Assembly: GCA_964443325.1 (NCBI GenBank)
Contig: CAYUCL010000035.1
Coordinates: 1 to 21,504 of the forward strand
Reading direction: 5' to 3'
Length of the DNA stretch: 21,504 bases
DNA from: DAOUVR01 sp034430535
GTDB taxonomy: Bacteria > Chloroflexota > Dehalococcoidia > E44-bin15
This document shows, piece after piece, positions 14,504 through 21,046 of the stretch. The position numbers and the translations under genes were made by a program. The notes under the pieces are model-generated. The model was not told where the DNA came from, did no database searches, and worked only from the letters and a program-made list of their open reading frames with translations. Position 1 is the stretch's first letter. Every line of letters begins with the position of its first letter.

Positions 14504-15313
14504 CTAGGGCGCAACAAGCTCCCAGGGAAACGGGGTGTAGCTGTACCCGCCGAGGATATCGTCGTTGTCCATGAACAGCCAGTATCCCCCGCCGGAGGTC
14601 ATCCACTTCCAGTCGTCATCAGCCACGAAGGTAATCCACCCATCCTGTTCGAACAACTTCTCGTACCACGGCTTATCCAGCGGGATGCCGTTGTACCAGA
14701 ACCCTTCCATATACCACAAATAGTCGTCGATGCTCATTGTCACCAGCCAGCCAGGCAACCCACCGGGAGCCTCGTAGACCGAATACAGAGCCTCATCAAT
14801 GCCTATACGGCCCAACGAGTCCACGTAGGGGGCCACGCCGATCAGGTTCCACCCCACGTAGAGGGGGCGCTGCGGCGGCGCAGTCGGCTGCCGTGACATT
14901 ATCAGCCCGATCTGGTCCCTCTCGCTCATGGCGATGTAGTAGGCCTGAAGCGGGGCCATCACGCTACCGCTGGAAGGCTCCACCCACTGGCCGTGCTCGG
15001 CATCCCACATCACCACCGCCTCATACATCAGGCCTTCGCCCATGCTCTTCATCTGGCCCCAGCTCGTGCCCACGGCGATGGGGCTAGACCTGACGTTCCA
15101 TCCCTCGTCCATGGGAAGCTGGAAGTCCACAACCGCCAGCGTGACGGCGCCATGAGCCTCGTTGCCGCTGCAATCGACGGCGGTCACAGGGATGTCAAAC
15201 TCGCCGAGGCGGAACTCTTCGAAGATCATGGGCAAGAGTTCCTCTGGATCGAAGAAGTACATCAGGTTCCAGCCTTCCCAGCGATGGCCCCAGAAGAGGT
15301 CGTCGAGCCACAC
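14504..15313 (-). pseudogene. surface protein, 3' fragment (5' end lost at a rearrangement)
   Basis: A 269-aa frame from a GTG at 15313 has no signal peptide and no plausible ribosome-binding site. An in-frame TAG lies three codons upstream. It begins mid-domain (VWLDDLFWGHRWEGWNLM). PVTAVDCSGNEAHGAVTLAV looks like the end of an HYR/Ig-like module, and two Trp-rich repeats follow (DEGWNVRSSPIAV and YVGWNLIGVAPYV). No membrane anchor is seen at the end (PFPWELVAP). I read it as the C-terminal part of a larger exported protein whose 5' part was replaced by the terminase fragment to its right. It could still be expressed only if a new start was acquired. Confidence 0.6.
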
Positions 15314-15773
15314 CTCGCTCTACCCGCAGCTTGTGGATATTCTGAAGCAGGTGTGGGGGTGCAAGAGGGTGGTGGTGGATTCCACCGGCGTCGGCGCCGG
15401 GGTGGCCTCGTTCCTCGCCAGGGCGCTGGGCAAAACGGTGGTACGTCCTTTCCTCTTTACCCAGCAGAGCAAGTCGAAGCTGGGCTTCAACCTGCTGGCG
15501 GCGGTAAACTCGGGAAGGGTCAAGATGTATGCCGCCGATCCTTCTGTCCTTCAGCTGAAGGAGAAGGAGGAGTATAGAGAGTTCTGGCTCCAGATGGAGA
15601 GGGCGAAGAGCTTCTTCCGCCCCAGCCAGACGATGAACTTCTACGTGCCGCCCGAGGAGGGGCACGACGACTTTCTCATCAGCCTGGCGCTGCTGGTCGA
15701 GGCATCGGAGTACAAGCCAAGAAGCGCCCGCGGCGTCAGTTCCCTCTCCCTTGACGGGAGAGGGCGAGGGTGA
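15312..15773 (+). pseudogene. phage large terminase subunit, nuclease-domain fragment
   Basis: The + strand from about HTSLYPQLVDILKQVWGC encodes the RNase-H-like nuclease half of a tailed-phage large terminase: RVVVDSTGVGAGVASFL with one metal-binding Asp, then an amphipathic middle (NFYVPPEEGHDDFLISLAL) with a second Asp pair. The ATPase half and the first acidic residue are missing. The frame stays open leftward into the surface-gene sequence, but that part is unrelated. The last dozen residues (VSSLSLDGRGRG) are read from repeat C, so the natural C-terminus is lost too. It is a prophage or phage relic. No other phage gene is in the window. Confidence 0.7.
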
Positions 15774-15839
15774 GGGTGAAGCTCCCCCTCCCTCTAACTC
15801 CCTCCCGCCAGGTCGAAGACTCTTCGAGGGAGGGAGGAT
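15739..15839. repeat. repeat family C, copy C3
   Basis: CCCTCTCCCTTGACGGGAGAG, then GCGAGGGTGAGGGTGA, CCCCCTCCCTCTAACTCCC and a mini-palindrome GTCGAAGACTCTTCGAGG. It overlaps the end of the terminase fragment. The 15774-16163 stretch is repeats C3, F3, D3 and C4 plus a terminator. Confidence 0.7.
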
Positions 15840-15860
15840 TTTGCTCGCGGCGGGTTAGAG

Positions 15861-15928
15861 CCCGTCGAAGGTCCGTTCATGGTTCGACGGGCCTGTCCTG
15901 AGCTTGTCGAAGGGCTCACCACGAACGG
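15861..15928. repeat. repeat family F, copy F3
   Basis: CCGTTCATGGTTCGACGGGC, CTGTCCTGAGCTTGTCGAAG and GGCTCACCACGAACGG form a long imperfect inverted repeat with CCGTTC/GAACGG outer arms. Confidence 0.75.
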
Positions 15929-15940
15929 ATTGACAAATTA

Positions 15941-16032
15941 TAGGGTGGGTGCAGCCCTTCCGCTGAAGGGCGAAACCCACCATTTCCATCTCTATTGGGA
16001 AGGTGGGTTTCATTTCATTTCACCCACCCTAC
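15941..16032. repeat. repeat family D, copy D3
   Basis: TAGGGTGGGT at the left and ACCCACCCTA at the right are perfect inverted ends. Inside are a CCCTTCCGCTGAAGGG mini-hairpin and AAACCCACC/GGTGGGTTT arms. Confidence 0.8.
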
Positions 16033-16044
16033 TCCTGAGGGTGC

Positions 16045-16083
16045 CCCCTCTCCCTTGACGGGAGAGGGCCAGGGTGAGGGTGA
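16045..16083. repeat. repeat family C, copy C4 (short)
   Basis: CCCTCTCCCTTGACGGGAGA and GGGCCAGGGTGAGGGTGAAG, the core of family C. Confidence 0.7.
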
Positions 16084-16091
16084 AGTTACCC

Positions 16092-16127
16092 CGAAAAACG
16101 AAGGGGGAGCCCATGTGGACTCCCTCT
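16092..16127 (-). terminator. intrinsic terminator of the HYR/PKD surface gene
   Basis: On the minus strand, GGGAG, a short inner CC/GG pair, CTCCC, then CCCTTCGTTTTTC. It begins about 37 bp after the stop. Its loop (TCCACATGGG) nearly matches the loop of the terminator at 19756-19795. Confidence 0.6.
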
Positions 16128-16163
16128 GAATATACTCTTATGTCCTTAGATGTCTATACAGGC

Positions 16164-18854
16164 TTACGGCGAGCCCCGCTGCGCTCCCCTCCTGCGGTTC
16201 CACACCGCCAGCGATACAGCGACAATCGCAACAAGCGCTATTGCGGCGATAAGCCAGGGCATCACCAGGCCAATTTTGTCCGTGGGAAGAATTGTTCCGC
16301 CGACCGTAACCGGTATAGGTGTGGGGGTAGGCGTTGCTTGGACTCTCTCAATGAACTGAATGCATTGCGCCGAGTTACCGCAGTCGTCTGTAGCCGTCCA
16401 GGTACGTGTAATGCACTCAGGGCAGGGCCCACCATCTGATGTGTCACTGTAGCTGACCTCCACATCGGTATCGCAGTTGTCGGTAGCGGTGGCATTGCCG
16501 GTGTTGGAGGGGTCGGTGGACTCACCACACTCAATGGTCACGTTTCCAGCACAGGTGATGATCGGAGCAACTGTGTCATTGACGGCGATGGTCTGGGTAA
16601 CATTGGCCAAGTTGCCACAGTTATCGGTAGCCTGATAGGTACGGGTTATGGTCATGGGACAGGTGTTGCCATCGTCGACATCGCCGATATAAGTGATGGT
16701 CACGTTACCGCAGTTGTCGGTGGCGGTGACATTGCCGATATCGATAGGGGGGACGTCGCCGATGCATTCCACGGTTACGTTACCTGGCGAAGAAGCGATA
16801 TCGGGTGCGGTGCTGTCAACCACGGTAATAACCTGTACGCATTCGTCTGTATTACCGCAGTCATCTGTAGCCGTCCAGGTGCGTGTTATGTTCCCCGAAC
16901 AGGTCCCGCCATCTGATATGTCGCTATATGTAACCTCCACATCGGTATCGCAGTTGTCGGTAGCGGTGGCATTGCCCGTGATGGAGGGATCGGTGGACTC
17001 ATCGCACTTAATGGTCACGTTTGCAGCACAGGTGATAACTGGAGCAATGGTGTCATTGACGGCGATGGTCTGGGTAACATTGGCCAAGTTCCCACAGCTA
17101 TCGGTGGCCCGATAGGTACGGGTTATGGTCCTGGGACAGGTATTGACATCATCGGCATCGCCGATATAAGTGATGGTCACGTTACCGCAGTTGTCGGTGG
17201 CGGTGACATTGCCGATATCGATAGGGGGGACGTCGCCGATGCATTCCACGGTTACGTTACCTGGCGAAGAAGCGATATCGGGTGCGGTGCTGTCAACCAC
17301 GGTAATAACCTGTACGCATTCGTCTGTATTACCGCAGTCATCTGTAGCCGTCCAGGTGCGTGTTATGTTCCCCGAACAGGTCCCGCCATCTGATATGTCG
17401 CTATAGGTAACCTCAACATCGGTATCACAGTTGTCGGTAGCGGTGGCATTCCCCGTGTTGGATGGGTCGGTGGACTCATCACACTCAATGGTCACGTTTC
17501 CAGCACAGGTGATAACCGGAGCAATGGTATCATCCACGGCGATAGTCTGAGTAACATTGGCGGAGTTACCACAGTCATCGCTAGCCTGGTAGGTGCGGGT
17601 TATGGTCATGGGACAGGTGTTGCCATCGTCGACATCGCCGACATGGATGACGGTCACATTGCCGCAGTTGTCGGTGGCAGTGACATTGCCGATATCGATA
17701 GGGGGAATGTCGCCGATGCATTCCACGGTTACGTTACCTGGCGCAGCGGTGATAACGGGTGGCGTGTTTTCACTGACCGTCGTGGTGGTACTCGCCGAAT
17801 TGTTGTCCGGAGCGGGGTCGTAGTTAGGGGAGTCAACCGTGGCCGTGTTTTCAATTACTTCGGGACAAATCGCCGGGCACCCAGCAGTAGCTTTAATCAG
17901 CACATGTGCCACGGTGCCATTCGCCATCGTATCCAAGGCCATGGTACCATTGTAGGAGAGCCACGTTTCCCCATCATTTACTGAGTACATGGGGTTGCTC
18001 AGGACGGATGGAAGAGCGTCGGTAACTAATACGCCAAAGGCGTCACAAGGACCGCCGTTGCTTACCGTGACGTTATAGGTCAGGGTCTGGCCGACTAACA
18101 CCAGGTCTGGAGAGCCAGTCTTGGCAATCTCAAGGTCGGCGTCGCTAATTACCTGGACCTGTTCTGTATGAGTATCGTACCTAGCCGCGGTGTCGGTGAC
18201 TGAAAGGGTCACGTTATAGCTACCGGAGGCACCATAGTGATACGAAGGATTCTGCTCTGTGGAGTTCCCGGAGCCATCCCCAAAATCCCAACTATAGTTA
18301 TAGGGAAGTTCGCCGCCGGTGGTTGTATCGTTAAAGCCTATGCTGGTGCAGTAGCACTGTGGAGATGTGGAGTTGAAGTTCGCCACCAGTGGCGCCGCCA
18401 CGGTCATGTTGCCAGGACCCGAACATTTTGCCGGTGCAGGGCACTCCGCAGGGTCGGCGCAGCTAGAGTTCTTCGACGTTTTCCAGCTTACGATCAGGTT
18501 CTCCAGATTTATCGCCTCCCCGCAATGCCAGGTAAAATGGTATAGCGCGTAGTCCTGGGTAGTCTTCCCCGCTATGCTGTCCAGGGCGCACTGGTCGACG
18601 ACGATGGAGTGTTCATTTACATACACCTCGGCAAGGAGCCGCACCGCATATCGGCTGGCACTTGAGTTGTTGTCAATCGTTACCCAGATATAGGCGCTTC
18701 CATTGGGCTCGCCTGGCTCGCAGGTTTCCAGCGGGGTTCCCGTCGCGTTGCCCAGCCATGCCTGGGTGACTGTTACATCATTCGCCGTACATCCCCAGCT
18801 ACAGTCAGGCCATACATCACTCGCCGCTCTGACCAACGTGATTACCATGAGCAC
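16164..18854 (-). CDS. PKD/DUF11/HYR-repeat membrane-anchored surface protein
   Basis: The frame gives 896 aa from a GTG at 18854, but this start cuts a signal peptide in half. Twenty-two further in-frame codons back to an ATA at 18920 restore a full one (basic ARLKVR, then a hydrophobic core ending VRAA). Domains are an N-terminal Cys-containing region, a PKD domain (about 155-235, SWDFGDGSGN), a DUF11-like domain (about 237-355, LEIAKTGSPDLVLVGQTLTY), then six HYR-like modules (about 360-850) in three alternating A-B pairs, a membrane helix (about 864-886) and a short basic tail. Such proteins act in adhesion or as envelope spacers. NxS/T motifs are very frequent. Regulation probably runs through the structured leader upstream. 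Confidence 0.88.
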   Translation of the reverse strand: MLMVITLVRAASDVWPDCSWGCTANDVTVTQAWLGNATGTPLETCEPGEPNGSAYIWVTIDNNSSASRYAVRLLAEVYVNEHSIVVDQCALDSIAGKTTQDYALYHFTWHCGEAINLENLIVSWKTSKNSSCADPAECPAPAKCSGPGNMTVAAPLVANFNSTSPQCYCTSIGFNDTTTGGELPYNYSWDFGDGSGNSTEQNPSYHYGASGSYNVTLSVTDTAARYDTHTEQVQVISDADLEIAKTGSPDLVLVGQTLTYNVTVSNGGPCDAFGVLVTDALPSVLSNPMYSVNDGETWLSYNGTMALDTMANGTVAHVLIKATAGCPAICPEVIENTATVDSPNYDPAPDNNSASTTTTVSENTPPVITAAPGNVTVECIGDIPPIDIGNVTATDNCGNVTVIHVGDVDDGNTCPMTITRTYQASDDCGNSANVTQTIAVDDTIAPVITCAGNVTIECDESTDPSNTGNATATDNCDTDVEVTYSDISDGGTCSGNITRTWTATDDCGNTDECVQVITVVDSTAPDIASSPGNVTVECIGDVPPIDIGNVTATDNCGNVTITYIGDADDVNTCPRTITRTYRATDSCGNLANVTQTIAVNDTIAPVITCAANVTIKCDESTDPSITGNATATDNCDTDVEVTYSDISDGGTCSGNITRTWTATDDCGNTDECVQVITVVDSTAPDIASSPGNVTVECIGDVPPIDIGNVTATDNCGNVTITYIGDVDDGNTCPMTITRTYQATDNCGNLANVTQTIAVNDTVAPIITCAGNVTIECGESTDPSNTGNATATDNCDTDVEVSYSDTSDGGPCPECITRTWTATDDCGNSAQCIQFIERVQATPTPTPIPVTVGGTILPTDKIGLVMPWLIAAIALVAIVAVSLAVWNRRRGAQRGSP
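16340..17770 (-). repeat. three tandem copies of a 477-bp HYR domain-pair unit
   Basis: Landmarks repeat at exactly 477 bp (for example GGCGATGGTCTGGGTAACAT at 16584 and 17061, with a variant at 17538). Copies are about 16340-16816, 16817-17293 and 17294-17770. Bases 16681 to about 16926 match 17158 onward without a difference by eye. Each unit encodes one A-type (VECIGD) and one B-type (ECDESTDP) module. Confidence 0.9.
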
Positions 18855-18920
18855 GAAGAGGAGCGCTAAAAGTGCTGCGACTGGCGCTGGATAGCCGATC
18901 CTTACTTTGAGCCTAGCTAT

Positions 18921-19095
18921 GTCGTCCTCCCGGAAAAATAAGAAAACCGACCTATGCGGTCGGTTTCGCTACTGGCTCGGCGAAGCCCAAGCGCCCAGAT
19001 AAAGGCTCCGCTTCACTGCCCCCGCTTCTGCAACGGGCCAGAACCCCCGCGGATGCACCGATCAACGCACCACTCGCTTCGATGTCAAGAGCCTG
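18921..19095 (-). promoter_or_regulatory. structured 5' leader of the HYR/PKD surface gene, possible riboswitch or attenuator
   Basis: About 175 nt lie between a TATAAT box and the ribosome-binding site. On the minus strand it can fold several hairpins, such as TTCTG/CAGAA near 19035 and TGGGCT/AGCCA with a TTCGCC loop near 18975-19000. It ends in the terminator-like hairpin at 18933-18966. I do not recognise a known riboswitch consensus in it. Confidence 0.45.
18933..18966 (-). terminator. attenuator-like intrinsic terminator in the leader
   Basis: A perfect 9-bp stem AAACCGACC/GGTCGGTTT with a GCATA loop is followed by TCTTATTTTTC. It ends a few bases before the GGAGG ribosome-binding site (18926-18930), so read-through would be needed for expression. 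Confidence 0.65.
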
Positions 19096-19101
19096 ACCTC
19101 G

Positions 19102-19107
19102 ATTATA
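19102..19107 (-). promoter_or_regulatory. candidate -10 box (TATAAT)
   Basis: A perfect TATAAT on the minus strand follows a run of T. No good -35 hexamer is found 16-18 bp upstream, so this is only a candidate. Confidence 0.4.
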
Positions 19108-19223
19108 AAAAAGCCTTGTACGACGATATAACTTCTTAGTGAAATTCTACCACAACAGCCCATCGCTGTCAATCCTCGTTGGCGATGGTCAGCTGTCTTA
19201 TGACCACTCGCCCCCTACACCAC

Positions 19224-19334
19224 AGGGTAGCCGAGAGCATCCGCTCTCGGTGTGGTTGGAGCAGATGCTCCAACCTACCCATGAGGCGGTCGGGCAGGGG
19301 ATCGTTCATGGTTCGACAAGCTCACCACGAACGA
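19224..19334. repeat. repeat family E (palindrome pair) and family F copy F4
   Basis: GGGTAGCCGAGAGC...GCTCTCGG is followed by GGTTGGAGCA, two bases, TGCTCCAACC and TACCC. F4 begins at 19303 (GTTCATGGTTCGACAAGCTC, then ACCACGAACG). A shorter E copy is at 19441-19473. From 19108 to 19223 I see nothing recognisable. Confidence 0.7.
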
Positions 19335-19395
19335 TATAAGCCTAACCATCAACGATATCACGGCTTTCTACAGTTCGACACGAGACCTGGTCATC

Positions 19396-19473
19396 TTTCC
19401 CCCTAGCCCCCTCTCCTCAAGGAGAGGGGAGAGAATATATTGGGTAGCCGAGAGCAGATGCTCCAACCTACCC
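19396..19473. repeat. inverted family B fragment (B6) and short family E copy
   Basis: CCCCCTAGCCCCCTCTCCTC and AAGGAGAGGGG are the distal hairpin of B on the minus strand. After 7 bp of AT sequence comes GGGTAGCCGAGAGCAGATGC, then TCCAACCTACCC. Confidence 0.65.
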
Positions 19474-19522
19474 AAGACTCTCCAGTTCCCTCTCCCTTGA
19501 GCCCAGACCGCACTCTCTTCAT

Positions 19523-19636
19523 GTCATTGCGAGGCTTGTCCCGAATGAAGTGAGGGAACCATACGAAGCAACCTCAGCGGGGGGGTGCAAACCGGATAGA
19601 TTGCTTCCCCTTCACTTTGTGAAGGGTCGCAATCAC
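19523..19636. repeat. palindromic repeat family A, copy A6
   Basis: The left end is GTCATTGCGAGGCTTGTCCC. The right end TCGCAATCAC carries one change from the usual TCGCAATGAC. The CCCCTTCAC/GTGAAGGG inner hairpin is intact. Confidence 0.8.
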
Positions 19637-19694
19637 AGATAATTGCCGCGAGCACCGAGATGGATGCCTGTGGGCACCACCAGTCCCCTTTTAT

Positions 19695-19833
19695 TCACCT
19701 TACCCCCTAGCCCCCTCTCCTCTCGCCAGAGTCGAGTCTTCGACAAGGAGAGGGGGAAAAATAACAAGGGGGAGCCCTTGTGGACTCCCCCTTGTGACAC
19801 ATCGTTGTCGGAGGTCTGGGGGTATCCCCCAGG
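19695..19833 (-). repeat. repeat family B, inverted copy B7
   Basis: On the minus strand the order is CTGGGGGATACCCCCAG, an 11-bp-stem hairpin, an AT stretch, CCCCCTCTCCTTG, a mini-palindrome insert, then GAGGAGAGGGGGCTAGGGGG and TAAGGTGAATAAAAGGGG. It lies directly downstream of thiolase copy 2. Confidence 0.7.
19756..19795 (-). terminator. intrinsic terminator of thiolase copy 2, inside repeat B7
   Basis: A perfect 11-bp stem ACAAGGGGGAG/CTCCCCCTTGT with a 10-base loop is followed on the minus strand by TATTTTTCCCC. It lies about 60 bp after the thiolase stop. Confidence 0.8.
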
Positions 19834-19853
19834 TTCAATACTTGGCGGGTACC

Positions 19854-21026
19854 TTACAGGCCAACGATGGCGATGGAGCAAACATTGGCATGAGGCACGC
19901 CGCCCAGGTTGTGGGTCAGCCCATATTTGGGGTCCTTTATCTGGCGGGCATCTGCCTTACCCTGAAGCTGCTTGTACATCTCATATATCATCCTGATGCC
20001 CGAGGCACCGATGGGGTGCCCGAAGCACTTCAGCCCGCCATCTGGCTGCACCGGCAAACCACCATCGAGGTCAAAGAATCCCGACTCGATATCTTCCCTG
20101 GCATGGCCTCTGGGACTGAACTGAAGATCCTCCATGGTCACCGTCTCGGTGATGGAGAAGCAGTCATGGACCTCAGCCATGCTTATCTCCTCACGGGCGT
20201 TCTTGATCCCCGCCTCTTTGTAGGCCCTTGCCGCGGCGTGCGTGGTCGACTCCACATGAGCCATATCGAAGTCGGTGTACTGGATCTCCTCACCTGAGCT
20301 TATGGCGATCTGCAGCGCCTTGATATATACCGGGTCAGACCTGAACTTCTTTGCCTCCTCGGCCCTTACCACGATGGCGGCTGCTGACCCATCGCTCACC
20401 CCGCAGCAGTCGTAAAGCCCCAGGGGCCAGGCAATTATGGGAGCTTTCACCACGTCATCAAGAGTGACTTCGCGGCGCAGGTGGGCCTTGGGGTTCAGGG
20501 TGCCATTGTGATGGCTCTTCACCGAGACCCGGCCTATCATCCTCTTCCCTTCCTCGGGTGAGAGGTTATAGGTGGCAAAATACCGTGTCGCCAGCATGGC
20601 AAAGCCCCCCGGAGCAGTGAGGTTGGCCCCGCTCATCGATACACCGAAGGCGGGAAGCCCACCATAGCCGACGTCCTTCAGCTTCTCCACTCCGATAGCC
20701 AGGGCAATATCTGAGGCACCCGAGGCCACTGCATAGGTGGCACCTCTTATTGCCTCGGTGCCGCTGGCACACATGTTCTCCACATGGGTCACCCCGATAA
20801 AAGGCAGGTGCAATAGGGTGGATAGAGGCATACCGCTTAGCCCCTGCATCGGATAGAAAGCGCCCCAGTACGCCACATCGATGTCTTTCTTCTCTATCCC
20901 GGCATCCTCTATGCACTCCTTGAACGCATCAACCATCAGGTCGTCGCCGCTCTTGTCCCATCGCTCGCCAAACCTGGTGCAGCCCATGCCAATGATGGCA
21001 ACTTTATCCTTTATCCCTTCAGGCAT
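19854..21026 (-). CDS. SCP2/SCPx-type thiolase, copy 2
   Basis: This is a 390-aa paralogue of the thiolase at 631-1803, with no indels and about 38 substitutions by eye. All active-site landmarks are kept: ENMCASGTEA (nucleophile Cys86), VHDCFSI, CFGHPIGASG and the C-terminal NVCSIA. Changes cluster in the first 100 residues (for example CFPM to FYPM near 57-60) and the last 25, which may alter substrate or partner fit. The ATG is preceded by GAGGGAGG. Only 20 bp separate it from the DUF35 stop, so the two are probably translationally coupled. Unlike copy 1, no ACAD follows, and a terminator-bearing repeat ends the unit. Confidence 0.9.
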   Translation of the reverse strand: MPEGIKDKVAIIGMGCTRFGERWDKSGDDLMVDAFKECIEDAGIEKKDIDVAYWGAFYPMQGLSGMPLSTLLHLPFIGVTHVENMCASGTEAIRGATYAVASGASDIALAIGVEKLKDVGYGGLPAFGVSMSGANLTAPGGFAMLATRYFATYNLSPEEGKRMIGRVSVKSHHNGTLNPKAHLRREVTLDDVVKAPIIAWPLGLYDCCGVSDGSAAAIVVRAEEAKKFRSDPVYIKALQIAISSGEEIQYTDFDMAHVESTTHAAARAYKEAGIKNAREEISMAEVHDCFSITETVTMEDLQFSPRGHAREDIESGFFDLDGGLPVQPDGGLKCFGHPIGASGIRMIYEMYKQLQGKADARQIKDPKYGLTHNLGGVPHANVCSIAIVGL

Positions 21027-21046
21027 TTCTATATTACCTCCCTCTT

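Noticed and set aside
15774..16163. Prophage around the terminase fragment
   Set aside because: No portal, capsid, tail, integrase or lysis gene is visible on either side; the terminase piece is isolated between a surface-gene fragment and repeats.
16693..17406. Two nearly identical + strand ORFs
   Set aside because: They are reverse-frame shadows of the 477-bp HYR repeat unit, which explains why they are alike.
18921..19095. Specific riboswitch class (c-di-GMP-I, cobalamin, SAM-I)
   Set aside because: I looked for the conserved core strings of these classes and did not find them, so I left the leader unnamed.
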